Positions 38,014 through 49,444 of a stretch of DNA of 64,000 bases are shown here, in pieces; position 1 is the stretch's first letter; each line of letters opens with the position of its first letter. Below the pieces are notes generated by a model. The model was not told the DNA's origin, did no database searches, and saw nothing but the letters and a program-made list of their open reading frames with translations. The stretch is from Trematomus loennbergii (lineage: Eukaryota; Chordata; Actinopteri; Perciformes; Nototheniidae), in assembly GCA_012861695.1 (NCBI GenBank), contig JAAOOA010000537.1, forward strand, positions 1-64,000, given 5' to 3'. The position numbers were made by a program, and so were the translations under genes.

Positions 38014-38707
38014 CAAGCCCCCCCAGAATTCAACCATGGACACAATCCTCACGTCCGGTAGGGGCCCTAACGAGGGCGAGGGCATCCCCACCGGGGGTGG
38101 GGGGCGGGCCGGAACAGGCCGTCGTCAGGGGCCGCAGAAAGCAGGGTCGATGTGTTGCGACGTTGGGACAGGCGTGAACATCCCGGTGGTCCCCAGCAGG
38201 GAGGAGCGCTGCCCGGCCGCAGGCGAAGGCACAGCGGCGGCGGGTACGAAGTCCTCGGAGGAAGGAGCCGTGTCCCCGGAGGAGGGAGCCGTGGACAGGG
38301 AGAGGCCAGACGGGGCGCCGTCCGAAGCCGCCGTCGAGGCGAACCGTGAGCCGCGGTTAGAGGTGAGGCCAGGCAGGGTCCAGCAGCGCGCCACCCACGG
38401 GCCGATGAAGGCATGGGCGACGTCCGAAACCGCCGTCGAGGTGGTGAAAAAGCGAGAGGGTCCACACGAGGCCGACCAGACATGGTCGAACCTCCTCTCA
38501 GGCACCAGAAAAAAAACTCAAAAGGGTCGTCCTGTCCACGATCAAAAACAGGTGGGCGAAATAGCGAGAGGATCCACACGAGGCCGACCAGACTTGATCG
38601 AACTCCTCTCCGGCACCACAACAAAAAAAAACAGTCGGATGTCGATAGCCGCTAGCTGCTCAGCTAGCCGCCAGCTGTCGTTAGCCGTTGGTAGCCGTTG
38701 GTAGCTG

Positions 38708-39028
38708 CTAGCTGTTAGCAGTCGTGGCTAGCCGTTCTCGACGGCCGTTAGTCGCTGTCGTCGGCCCCGGAGCCTCTGCCAGGCGGCGTGCCCCCACCAG
38801 GGAAGGTGCTGCAGTGTGTAGTGGCAAGCACCTCAGGGGTAAATCGCGGGCGGCCAGGAAGAACCGGCCAGCTTCTTCGGCCAAAGCGCGGGGCCCAACA
38901 CTAGCCGTGTTAGCTAGCGCAGCCTGGACAAGCAGCCGCATGTCCCGAAGAAACAGCTCCACGAGGTAGAAGTCGGGTTCCTCCATACCTAGCAGGTCGC
39001 GGGAATGGCGAGCGACGTCCTCAGCCAT
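38708..39028 (-). CDS. gag-like ORF fragment in the miniature LTR element
   Basis: The frame begins MAEDVARHSRDLLGMEEPDF about 130 bases after the putative primer-binding site, where gag starts in LTR elements. It is alanine/arginine-rich and stops after 106 residues in GCTAGC-type repeats. No zinc knuckle is seen. The gag assignment rests on position; the frame may be meaningless in this GC-rich DNA. Confidence 0.35.
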   Translation of the reverse strand: MAEDVARHSRDLLGMEEPDFYLVELFLRDMRLLVQAALANTASVGPRALAEEAGRFFLAARDLPLRCLPLHTAAPSLVGARRLAEAPGPTTATNGRRERLATTANS

Positions 39029-39175
39029 TCCGTGGGGCGCACCGAGCCTCAGTCCGGGTGCACGTGGCAGCCACGGACGTCTCCAAAAATCTCCGGCATT
39101 TTGAGAAAAACAGTGTTTTTTGCCGTGTTCGGTTCAGTCTCGGATCCTTCGCGAGACTTATGTCGGGGTCACCAA

Positions 39176-39416
39176 TGTAGTGCCGAGAGAAGGGAGTCGG
39201 AGGCGGTGCATCGAAGGTGCAAATCTGGCTTTATTGAGCAGCAGAAATGGACATGCTGTCGGGTCGCAGCCTGGGAAGAGAAGAGAAAGCGAAAGGAGGA
39301 GGACACAGTATATACCCCGGAGGTACCGTCAACATATGTGTCCGTGCGGAAACAATACCCCCAACCTGTAGTTCCTTGATTGAATTATGTAACCCCGTTA
39401 ATTAGTGATCACTACA
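39176..39416 (-). repeat. LTR (5' LTR in element orientation)
   Basis: 241-bp partner of the 37775-38013 LTR, with the primer-binding-site-like TTGGTGACCCCGACATAAG adjacent at 39157-39175. Confidence 0.88.
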
Positions 39417-40339
39417 CAGGTCTTTAAAATGAATCGAAGCATCAGACTAAAAAAGCTTTGAAAATAACCGAATATTTCGATTAAGGTCAAAATATAATAT
39501 TTGTAAATCTGAGTCAGTGAGTCAGTGCCTCACCAGCCATGAACCTCACCGCACGTCACTGACTGCAGGGTAGCTTGTGAATTTACTCCAGGTGGAACTA
39601 AAGTCTGATTTAACACTTGATTATATTTCATATTACAACATAGTACAACGTAGCAAACAATTGCACTTAAGTACAGACTGTTAAAGGTGATTTGAGGCAG
39701 GATTAGCTGAAAAGAGTCCAAGGAAGCTTATTTAAAAGTTAACAGCATTTAATTAAACAAATTATACGGTGATACAAATGGAATGTGTAAGAGTGGTGCG
39801 GCTCTCCCGTTCGCGTGGGGTGCCGCTGCCTCCTCCCAGCTGTTGTTTATCGCGTGGCCGGGGTAGAGAGAGAGCATTTTTCCTGTCCATCATAGTTATA
39901 GTCTATAGTCCTCTCCTATTGGCCGGTCTCGATGTGGGGCGGGTCTTCCTCCCGGGTTCGTTCCTCTGTGATTAATATCGCATCTAATAAGAGGATTTAG
40001 ACGTTGTGTGTTTATTGTATAACTCCACAAGCCTTTACTCCTCATATTTCTTACAAGACCCATTTTCAAACAGTCTGTTCAGGGAGGAGGAAGTGTTTCA
40101 CTAGCTGCTCTTAAACAGGGACCATAACACAGCGTTGTGAAATATAGCTATAAATCTCCAGATGTGTACAGAGATGTCCTTTATGTATTGAGAAAATATT
40201 CCTACTTATGCTCAATACACTATTTGAAAAGCCTCTTGGATCAGCTGTAAAATGCATCGTCACAAAGTTAAATAACAAGCCTCAATAGTTCTTCCTCCAC
40301 TCCCTCTTGGCAACTGCCACTGACAGGTTGAACTACAAT

Positions 40340-40494
40340 ATAAGAGAAGAGTTTCCATTTCCCAGAAATCAAAGCTGAAGTTTGTCTGAGCGACAGCAGA
40401 GCAGCAGCCGAGACAAGTTTCTGTTTCTCTGAAGAAACACTCAAGTGAATCCAGAAGCTTTTTATCAACAACACAGCAGACACTGCAAACAATG
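40340..40494 (+). other. Leader exon of TRIM copy 2 (start undefined)
   Basis: Ends at AACAATG followed by GTGAGTAC. Homologous to the unit 1 leader. The acceptor before the coding exon is CTTGTCCTCAG (to 41168). Confidence 0.5.
40359..40367 (+). promoter_or_regulatory. GAS-like STAT site TTCCCAGAA, unit 2
   Basis: Perfect TTCNNNGAA at the position equivalent to the other units. Confidence 0.45.
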
Positions 40495-41168
40495 GTGAGT
40501 ACAGACACATCACTTACTAAATATTTAGTCAAAGTTGGAATAAAATCAGAATCTGACTGTATTACATCCATTTTTACCATATAAAGAATATTATACAATA
40601 TAAATGTGTCAGTTAAGATAAAAAACCTCTACTTTTACATTAGCAACAGCCAACAATATAACTACAATGTAAACTCTGGTTAAGTTAGGTTAGAGAGCAT
40701 ACAGTCAAAGCTAGCATTAGCTTATACTTATTTTCATATTTCTTGTATTTGAAAACATTTTTATAATTTACTCTATTAAACAAAGTAGAATCTAAATAGT
40801 AGATTTGTTCTGGACTGTCCAAAGCAAGGGATCTGGTGTTATGTTACAAGTGTTGCTTATAAAAAGGCATGACAATTACATATTTCATTTTATATAATTT
40901 GCACACCCAACAGTATTAGAGCTTACACATTGTGTTTCTTAGAGTTTAAACCGAATGCTGCTATGATTTTCCAGATTTCATTTGAACTTGAATTTTAATT
41001 CTTACAGACAAAAAATCTAAATGTTTTTGGTTGTCATTGGTCTATGTATGTCATTTCTAACATAAACGTTGGGGTAGTTTACATTTTCGGGTTCATAGTA
41101 GGACTCTATGAACTGGCAAATAGAGAATATGTAATTGCAGTTGTGTTTTTTCAAACTCTTGTCCTCAG

Positions 41169-42685
41169 AGAGACATGTCTGCTGCCAGCTGTCTGCTGAC
41201 TGAAGATCAGTTTCTGTGCTCCATCTGTCTGGATGTGTTCACTGATCCAGTCACCATACCATGTGGACACAACTTCTGTAAAGCCTGCATCTCTGAACAC
41301 TGGGATGATGTCCGAGTCAGTGTCCCAACTGTAAAGAGGTTTTCAACATAAAGCCTGAGCTGCGGGTCAACACTTTCATCTCTGAGATGGCTGCTCAGTT
41401 CAGACAGTCAGCTCAACAGAAAGCCAGCAGCAGCAGCTCAGAGCAACAAGTTGTCAAACCAGGAGAAGTTCCCTGTGACGTCTGCACTGGAACCAGACTG
41501 AAGGCCCTGAAGTCCTGCCTGGTGTGTCTGGTGTGTCTGGTGGTCTGGTGTGTCTGGTCTGGCCTCCTACTGTGAGACTTACCTGGAGCCTCATCTGAAA
41601 AATGCAGGCTTCAAAAGACATCAGCTGATTGACCCTGAGGAGAACCTGGAAGACAGGATATGTATGAAGCACGATAAAACTGGAGCTGTTCTGTGAGCTG
41701 GGAAGAAAAAGGCTGAAATTCAGCAGATGATCCAGAAGAGACGACTGAAGATTCAGGAGATGAATCGCTCAGTGGAGCTCAGTAAGGAAGGAGCAGACAG
41801 AGAGATAGCAGATGGTGTTCAGGTCTTCACCGCTCTGAAGGAGTCTGTTGAGAGAAGCCAGGCCGAGCTCATCGACACCATCAAAGAGAAGCAGAGAGAG
41901 ACAGAGGAACAGGCTGAAGGCTTCATCAAAGAGCTGGAACAGGAAATCTCTGAGCTGAAGAAGAGAAGCTCTGAGGTGGAGCAGCTGTCACGCTCTGAAG
42001 ACCAGCTCCACCTCCTCCAAAGCTTCACGTCCCTGAACGCTGCTCCACCCACCAAGAACTGGACAGAAGTCAGGGTCCGTCCACCTTCATATGAGGGGAC
42101 TGTGAGGAGAGCTGTGACTCAGCTGGAGGAGACGCTCAGTAAACAGATGAAGAAGCTGCTGAGGTGGAGCTGAAGAGGGTCCAGCAGTATGAGGTGGAGG
42201 TGACTCTTGATCCTGATACAGCACATCCTGACTCATCCTGTCTGATGATGGAAAACAAGTTAAACATGGTGATGTGAAGAAGAATCTCCCAGACAATCCA
42301 GAGAGATTTGATTTGTGTCTGTGTCTTAGCAAAGCAGAGTTTCTCTTCAGGAAGATTTTATTACGAGGTTCAGGTTAAAGGGAAGACTGGTGGGATTTAG
42401 GAGTGGCCAGAGAGTCGATCAACAGGAAGGGAAGATCACAGCGTCTCCTCAGATGGTTACTGGCGATATGGTTGAGGAATGAAAATGAGTACAAGCTCTT
42501 GCTGGTCCTCAGTCCGTCTCTCTCTGAAGTCTCAGCCTGAGAAGGTGGGGGTGTTTGTGGATTATGAGGAGGGTCTGGTCTCCTTTTATGATGTTGATGC
42601 TGCAGCTCTGATCTACTCCTTCACTGGCTGCTGCTTCAAAGAGAAACTCTACCCATACTTTAGTCCCGTCTTAATATGGTGGTAA
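41169..42685 (+). pseudogene. finTRIM-like gene, copy 2, heavily disrupted
   Basis: ATG at 41175 starts MSAASCLLTEDQFLCSIC. A 4-base loss at HWD inside the RING shifts the frame at about codon 44. The VCL repeat expansion of B-box 1 and the 99-nt loss of the B-box 2 core are shared with copy 1. The coiled-coil segment is open (41727-42173), then a base missing in CTGCTGAGGTGGAG (CTGCTTGAGG in copies 1 and 4) shifts it again. The final SPRY part (VRLSLKSQPEKVGVFVDYEE, FSPVLIWW) is open to 42685. At least four frame breaks relative to an intact family member, so no functional ligase is possible as written. Confidence 0.87.
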
Positions 42686-42974
42686 AAACTCTGCCCTCTG
42701 ATCATCTCTCCTGTCAATCACACTGAGTAGAACAACCATTTGATTTTCTACAGAAAGATTCACTCTCACTAAATGTAATAAATGTATTCAACTGGGGAAG
42801 TACATTGTACACATTGTTAATGTTTCAGAATCTGATCACATATGGTTCACCTTGATGAGACGCATAAAAACACATAAAATACTGATGAGTATGTTCTAAT
42901 GTACTCTAGTTTATTCTACGGATTGCACTTCCTGCCGTCATGACTTGAAGTGATCAGAAAACTATTTACTCAGA

Positions 42975-42980
42975 AATAAA
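42975..42980 (+). terminator. Poly(A) signal AATAAA, TRIM copy 2
   Basis: Equivalent in position to 30821-30826. Confidence 0.5.
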
Positions 42981-43989
42981 CTTTTCCACTTCTTTATATG
43001 TCAGGGGGACAAGAAAAGTATTTATTGTCTCAGAATTGTGTGTTCAAAAAGTGTTTCATACTTGCAGACATTACTAGTGGAAGTAATGCACTCCTTTTTC
43101 ATTAGTAAAATACTGTATATATATTTTTTTATAATTTTCAATTGAGGGGAAAATGATGGGTCTCTGGTGTGTTTTAAAGGGGAAGTTCAGGATTGATTAT
43201 TGAATTATAGTATATTGGTACAAAATGTATTGACAGTTACTTGGAGAATCAACAATACCTGATCATTAAACATTAGGCTGCAGTGGTTTAACAAACCAGG
43301 GAAATTAAATGTTACATCTCAGCTGTCTGTTGTGTTATGTTAATTGTATTTCGTCCACCTCTCTGCACACTGCTTGTAAAGTTTGAACAAAGCCTCAATG
43401 GATTAAAAAAAAAGGAACAAAGAATGTTATTTTTTGTGTTTTTTAAATGTACTTACTGAAGTACAGTTTTCACAGTTCTCAATTTAGGAAAGAGCTTATA
43501 AAAACATGTACTTAACTATTTCCATGTCTACTTAACTACATGTGTCTGATAGATTTGGTTCTTCTGAAGCTTTATAAACTATTTAAAACCCTCTTGGATC
43601 AGCTGATCATAGATATTAAGATTGCTGTATATGTTTGTTAGAAATAAGGCCATCAACAGGTTAGCTTAGCTTAGCATAAAGACTGGAAACAGAGGAAGAC
43701 AAAAGCCGCGTTCACACCGGAGTACTTTTCACCGTACTTTTCGCGTTTAGTTCCGTTAGTACCCCTTATGTCGCGTTCACACCAAAAATCGTACTTAATC
43801 TCGGGAACTTTTACCCCCATTTTTAGAGCCCGCTGAGAGATCGTACTTTCCTGTGGGTGAAAAGTGCCCCAGTGCTGATTGGCTGGGCGAATTGCAAACC
43901 ACGCCCGTACAACTGTGAAAATGTTTTGTAGAGCCGCCATTGTTTCTCCTCGCTACAAAACCCCAGCGCACCGACGGAGTTGTTTTTGA

Positions 43990-44200
43990 AAGCAGTTATG
44001 GCAAGCATCAAGAAATTATGAGGAGGTGTCGGCGCTTCTGGAGATCTACGCCGAGGACGCGACCCAGGGAATGCTACTGAAGCCAGTTCAGTAGCTTTCA
44101 CTCGACCTGGGAATCGTGCACAGCCGGCTAAAAATAAAGAAACTCAGGCAGGACTACAAACGGCGGATTCAGTGGCCAATGATGACGACCACGACGAAGG
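43990..44200 (+). pseudogene. SANT/Myb-like accessory gene remnant of Harbinger
   Basis: The plus strand reads EEVSALLEIYAEDATQGMLL and, after a frame break, HSRLKIKKLRQDYKRRIQWP. This resembles the trihelix/Myb-like DNA-binding protein that Harbinger elements encode beside the transposase. A later piece at about 45925-46040 (ALEDRRAVVKESMHGDQMVL) may be its C-terminal part. Frames are interrupted by stops and the nested MITE, so it is non-functional. The assignment depends on the adjacent Harbinger transposase. Confidence 0.5.
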
Positions 44201-44307
44201 TAAAATCAACTACATGCACTGGGGTTTTAATCTGCACAATAATGGTCTCAGATGTACTTTTATTTGTTCAGTAGATCAAGCTAGCCATGCTAGGCTGAAT
44301 AGACTAA

Positions 44308-44857
44308 CGGGCCGTCTCCACGGCAGCGTTAAAAAAATCTTGGAGTTGGGCGTATCTGAGGCTTGGGGATTTTTTTGCGATCAACTAATCACATGAATCT
44401 CCCGCCCGCGACATATGAAGCCAAAAGCCCGAAGTAAACTGGATATAAACTCCCCAAAACAGGCGAAAACATACCACTGTCTCTGCCACCTCCCTCCATG
44501 CCTGGCTCCTCCAGTTTATATCCCGGTAGGTCTGGTCATAAAGCACCGGGTGATTGATTCGCTACCGCTAATTTCTCCTCCATGTTTTGGAATATGAGGA
44601 AATGACCTGCGGTCTGTCTCTCCCAGCATACACGCCGTTTGATTGGCTAGAGCTTGAACTGTCAGATTTGCGTACACGGGATTTGATTGGCTGACGCTTC
44701 CTCCTCAGCTTCAAAAGTTGAACATTGTTCAACTTTGGATCTTGAAAATCCTGAGAATCTCCGCTCGCCTGCCCACAAAAAAGTGACGTCACCCCATTCA
44801 AAGTGAATGGGCAGAAGCGTTTCAAGATTTTTTAACGCTGCCGTGGAGACGGCCCGT
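44308..44857. mobile_element. Nested PIF/Harbinger-type MITE
   Basis: Terminal inverted repeats of about 34 bp (CGGGCCGTCTCCACGGCAGC inward) differ only in the length of one A run. TAA is duplicated at 44305-44307 and 44858-44860. A related 324-bp element lies at 50437-50760. Confidence 0.88.
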
Positions 44858-45382
44858 AACACCGGCCCCGAGCTAGCTACATCTAGCTAGCTAGATATTC
44901 TCGGCCGCTATGAAAACGTTTTGACTTGTGAATAACTGTGTAGTGTTTCTGTAATTTGCTTCACTAACTCATGGCACTAATCGTCTGTTTCAGGCGAGGA
45001 TGGACAACTCTCGGGATTGGAAACAAGCAGCTTTCATTCCAGATCACAGCGCTTGCTCGTCCCCTTACCAGCAACCAAACGCAAAGGTACACACACTGTA
45101 ACTTTGTCTTGAAAGAACGTTACGCATCGAACTGATGTTCACAATCATGTTTATTTCCTTCTTGGTACAATTATGAAACAGCGTGAAAACGTATTCGCCT
45201 AGACCGGCATTTACAAATGTTCGCGCCTTTTTACTCTCTCACAAACATTGTAAACATCCGGGCTAGAGGTCACATGACTTCCGGTACGAAAACTTGCCTC
45301 AACAACATTAAACAAAGTTCAAGCATACATGAAGCACAATCCTCCGTGTTTGAACCTCTTAAATCGCTGCATAGCCGATTTA

Positions 45383-45828
45383 TTTGGACTGGATTATCCC
45401 AGAGAGGCTAAACATTCTTTATAACACAGTTTCAGATTTGTGAAACCTTAATTCTATTTGTGAAAATACAAAAAAGAGAGATTTCAGTGCTTTTTCGCAT
45501 CCTGGCCACATTAGACCAGGTCCTGATCTAAAACCACTATACCTAGACTCATCAAATCTGGACTGGATTATCCCAGAGAGTCAAAAGATTCTTTATAACA
45601 CAGTTTCAGATTTGTGAAACCTTAATTCTATTTGTGAAAATACAAAAAAGGGAGATTTCAGTGCTTTTTTACATGTAGACCACATTAGACCAGGTCCTGA
45701 TCTAAAACCACTATACCTAGACTCATCAAATCTGGACTGGATTATCCCAGAGAGGTCTAACATTCTTTATAACACAGTTTCAGATTTGTGAAACCTTAAT
45801 TCTATTTGTGAAAATACAAAAAAACATT
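45383..45828 (+). repeat. 174-bp tandem repeat, about 2.6 units
   Basis: GGATTATCCCAGAG recurs at 45391, 45565 and 45739, with well conserved units including CTAAAACCACTATACCTAGA. Non-coding, inside the Harbinger element. Confidence 0.9.
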
Positions 45829-46579
45829 CCTAGTATGTTGTAAAACTACATGGCGACTAAACAGATCTTGTATCTTGCTTATTTTCCCCTCTTAGGAAAG
45901 CGGACACGGGATGCGAATTTCTTTGACACCGCCAGGCGTTGGAGGACCGGCGTGCCGTGGTGAAAGAGTCGATGCACGGGGATCAGATGGTGCTGTTCAC
46001 CAAGGCCCAGGAAACGGAGGACAAGATGCTCACCAGTTCATTTTATATTATTGTTATTACTGTTATTATATAGTCTTGATACAACTGACACTTTATTTTA
46101 TATTGATAATGTTAATTTACATGTACAACTTCTATTTTATTTACATTAAAAATGTGAACTTCTATTTACTGTTAAACAGATCTTGCTTATTTCTCCTGAC
46201 ACTTTATCTTTAGTGACCGTAGCATCCTATACATCACATGTAAGTGATTATTCTGATACCATCATGTTTCATCGGTTATAAACTGGCAAAGCTTTATTTG
46301 TCATTTATTTATCATCAATGTTGCAACCTTGTGGAGGAATGGCAGGGGCACATACACAAATATGATAATTTATATCATTTTAAATATTATTTGACCTAAA
46401 ACTAAATGTTTTTATGATTGTCCTCTGAGGAGGACATGGGGATTTGCAAACTTTAATTCCCCCCCCCATTTTACACAACACAAAATGGAGTCCACTATGG
46501 GCCGAAACTAACATGTATGTTTCCATAGTGTTTATGGCAGACGGATGCAGTGGGTCTCAGGAAGATATATAATAATAAC

Positions 46580-47070
46580 GGTGGGTTTGCTGCTGAGCCT
46601 ATTTACTGTGCATACAACACACCTGGCACAGTTTATTGTTATTATATTGCCACACTGTACACTATTGTAATGTTGCCTGTCTTGACTGGAAAATAAAAGA
46701 GAAACAAAAGCACTGTACAAAAGATCAGCTTTATTGTCAAAATGTTTACAATTTACACGCTGTTCAGATGCCTCATAAAGCTGGGTCGCCGGTAAGGCAG
46801 TCCATTCGTCCCTGTACTCATTACTTTCACAAAGGTTATGTAATATGCAACATGCTGCCACCTGGATTTGATCTTGTCCATCTTGCAGTCGTTTCTTTTC
46901 ATCAAGCACCGCCACCTGCCCTTCAGTCTGCCAAAAGCGTTCTCCACCACCACTCGTGCTCGGCTTGTTTTGTTATTGTACGCAAGTTGCTCAGGCTGCA
47001 TTAACTCAGTTACAAAGCTGTATAACATGAGCACAAACAGCACAACTTCAGTCGACTCCATCTCCATCAT
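46580..47070 (-). pseudogene. Harbinger transposase C-terminal remnant
   Basis: On the minus strand, SRARVVVENAFGRLKGRWRC followed by LMKRNDCKMDK matches the highly conserved block of Harbinger/HARBI1 transposases. The Glu of VENAFGRLKGRW is the third DDE residue. A frame change then gives CCILHNLCESNEYRDEW, the usual downstream CxxLHNxC motif. The first two catalytic Asp are not found. A dead transposase end fragment. Confidence 0.82.
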
Positions 47071-47418
47071 GTCTGAGGTCGGAAGGTAAACAACAGACGC
47101 CTAATGTACAGCGAGTGGGTGGGCGTCGCAGTATACGCGGGAAGTTTTTCTTCTTCTTCTCTCTTGTTTTGCAGCGGATTGCAAACAACTTTAAGGTGCA
47201 TACCGCCACCTACTGTACTCGCCGTGAAGTGGTTTGTGGCCTGCCAGTAAAGCCAAAGCAGAAGAAGAAGAAGTGACGTCAGCGGCTCATTTGCGTAATC
47301 TTCCCTCAGGGAAAAGTACTCCGGTGTGAACGCGATCTGTACTAAGTGCCCTGGGGTTAAAAGCGCCGGGCTCTTAGTGCCGGAACTAAGTACAGGAAAG
47401 TACTTGGTGTGAACGCGG

Positions 47419-47784
47419 AGTAAAAGTAGAAGTACCAGAGTGTAGGAATACTCTGTTACAGTAAAAGTCCTGCATTCAAAATTGTACTCAAGTAAAAGTA
47501 GAAAAGTATTAGCATCAAAATATACTTAAAGTACCAAAACATTGGTCCATTTCAGAATAATATATATGATATGTTTTATAATGATTGATCATTAAAGTGT
47601 TCTCAAAGCTGGTAAAGGTGCAGCTAGTTTGAATGACTTTGTATACTGCAGGGTAGCTTGTGAATTTACTCCAGGTGGAACTAAAGTCTGATTTAAGACT
47701 TGATTATATTTCACATCATTCATCCAAGTCTCTAAAGGAACTAAAGGTATTAATTAAATGTAGTAGTAAAAGTAGCAACAAATT
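47419..47784 (+). mobile_element. hAT-like ACTTGAGTAAAAGTAG element fragment
   Basis: It contains AGTAAAAGTAGAAGTACCAG, CTGCAGGGTAGCTTGTGAAT and the shared body of this family. It is interrupted at 47785 by the long-TIR element. Confidence 0.6.
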
Positions 47785-48167
47785 GGGTAACACTTTTTAT
47801 TAAGGTACACAAATTAACCATCAACTAGTTGTTCATTAACATGCATATTCGCAGTATATTGGCTCTTTATCAGTCATTATAAAACACTTATTAATGCCTT
47901 ATTCTACATGACCATATTCAACAAGTAATAAGCCATTAGTTGAGAGTTTTTCCTCAATAACCCTCTAATTAGTGCTTATTTGTTGCAAGTAAGGAAGTTG
48001 TTGTACATGAGTTTTGGTCTTAATATGCTCTGCTCAATATGGGCCAAATAAGGCAGTAGTACCACAAGAATAGTAATTCTCCCATAATAACACTTAACAA
48101 ATATGATCTATTCTTATGTAACAAGACATGAAACTATAAGTGATAATTGTGTCTAAATAACTCAAAA

Positions 48168-48748
48168 TTAGGTATTTCTATCTAAGAACATGTTCCCTAT
48201 TTTAAAGTGAAGTCTTGTTCACAACCAATAAGCTAGTAGTTTGACTCTAATCAGGTATTTATATCTAAGAACATGTTCCCTATTTTAAAGTGAAGTCTTG
48301 TTCATAACCAATAAGCTAGTAGTTTGACTCTAATCAGGTATTTATATCTAAGAACATGTTCCCTATTTTAAAGTGAAGTCTTGTTCATAACCAATAAGCT
48401 AGTAGTTTGACTCTAATCAGGTATTTATATCTAAGAACATGTTCCCTATTTTAAAGTGAAGTCTTGTTCATAACCAATAAGCTAGTAGTTTGACTCTAAT
48501 CAGGTATTTATATCTAAGAACATGTTCCCTATTTTAAAGTGAAGTCTTGTTCATAACCAATACGCTAGTAGTTTGACTCTAATCAGGTATTTATATCTAA
48601 GAACATGTTCCCTATTTTAAAGTGAAGTCTTGTTCATAACCAATAAGCTAGTAGTTTGACTCTAATCAGGTATTTATATCTAAGAACATGTTCCTTATTT
48701 TAAAGTGAAGTCTTGTTCATAACCAATACGCTAGTAGTTTGATTCTAA
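48168..48748 (+). repeat. 83-bp minisatellite, seven units
   Basis: Units start every 83 bases (TCAGGTATTTATATC at 48251, 48334, 48417, 48500, 48583, 48666, with a diverged first unit at 48168) and are nearly identical. Each contains GAACATGTTC. The array directly continues the inner end of the left terminal repeat, from which the unit seems derived. Confidence 0.95.
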
Positions 48749-49444
48749 TTGACCTGAACAAGTTCCCTATTCTAAAGTTCTCTCCTCTTCACACTTTGTA
48801 AATACATTATAGAACAAAACTACTGAAATTAACCTCAACAGCACATGAACAAAGTAGGCACACGTTGAAATATCTGTTTTATTAATTAACCACTAAAGAG
48901 AGGTTCAGACGCATACCAAAACATGACAAGTTTCTCCAAGGCTGAGAACACATTTGCAGCCTGTACTTTTGAATAAAAACTGATTTTTTTAACAGATGTT
49001 ATGTATTTGTGATCATACTATGTGACCTGCTTGTATGTACTTACACAATGTACTGTTCTCTCTATGTGTTGTATACTGTCTCAGTGTGAACATAGATTAA
49101 ACAGCCAGCCAAACTCTTTTGAGAGCCAGGGCAGCCATGCTCCTTTATTTACTTATTTGCAGTCCACTGACATTGAAACGGAGTGAAACTATACAAAAAG
49201 AAGTTACGAAACACAGGCACTTAATGATCTCATACATGCAAGTGTAACATACACAGATTAACACATAGGACCGCTAAGTGTAAACAAGGTAAAATAGCTA
49301 ATGCTAGCTGTGCAATAAGCATGTATACAGGCTAGTATGGCTAACGCTAACATGTATGCTAATGCTACCGTGTATGCTAACCCTAGTGTGAATGCTAACG
49401 CAAATGCTAGCGCGAATGCTAACGCATTTTCATTGTGTTTAAAC
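48749..49444. other. Interior of the long-TIR element, no gene
   Basis: AT-rich. 49330-49430 is a loose ATGCTAACGC repeat. Nothing else recognised. Confidence 0.55.

Larger units (their letters stand above)
37775..39416 (-). mobile_element. Miniature LTR retrotransposon (non-autonomous)
   Basis: Two direct repeats of 239 and 241 bp (37775-38013 and 39176-39416) start TGTAGTGCC and end GATCACTACA. Next to the right LTR, on the minus strand, TTGGTGACCCCGACATAAG fits a primer-binding site. Next to the left LTR is a purine-rich GGGGGGGCTTG. The element is therefore oriented on the minus strand. Internal DNA is about 1.16 kb and GC-rich, with no reverse transcriptase, integrase or protease. The LTRs are nearly identical, so the insertion is relatively young. 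A clean target duplication was not resolved. Confidence 0.85.
36928..39561. mobile_element. hAT-type element with 8-bp target duplication, host of a nested LTR element
   Basis: The 8-bp direct repeat ACTGCAGG flanks it (36920-36927 and 39562-39569). The host on both sides is one continuous ACTTGAGTAAAAGTAG-family repeat. The termini share an inverted ACGTGC(A/G)GT(C/G)AGG. Internal blocks match the 10175-11255 element. No transposase. 37775-39416 is a later insertion. Confidence 0.85.
39570..43704 (+). repeat. TRIM duplication unit 2
   Basis: Upstream ACTTGAGTAAAAGTAG-type remnant and upstream region (39570-40340), leader exon, shorter intron, coding exon and 3' flank, colinear with unit 1. 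It is cut at 43704 by the Harbinger element; the distal 3' flank is missing. Confidence 0.85.
43706..47418 (-). mobile_element. PIF/Harbinger transposon with decayed genes
   Basis: The ends are inverted: CCGCGTTCACACCGGAGTAC at left and, read inward from the right, CCGCGTTCACACCAAGTACTT. It holds a Harbinger transposase remnant on the minus strand and a SANT/Myb-like remnant on the plus strand, the usual two-gene layout of this superfamily. A nested MITE lies at 44308-44857. No matching target duplication was seen, and the flanks belong to different repeats, so one end has probably been rearranged. Confidence 0.75.

Noticed and set aside
37977..38704. Overlapping long GC-rich frames on both strands
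   Set aside because: They lie inside the miniature LTR element, whose orientation is minus. High GC leaves few stops, and there is no recognisable domain.
48168..48748. Regular 83-bp repeats resembling a repeat-spacer array
   Set aside because: The whole 83 bp is repeated with no variable spacers, in a vertebrate transposon. It is a minisatellite, not CRISPR.
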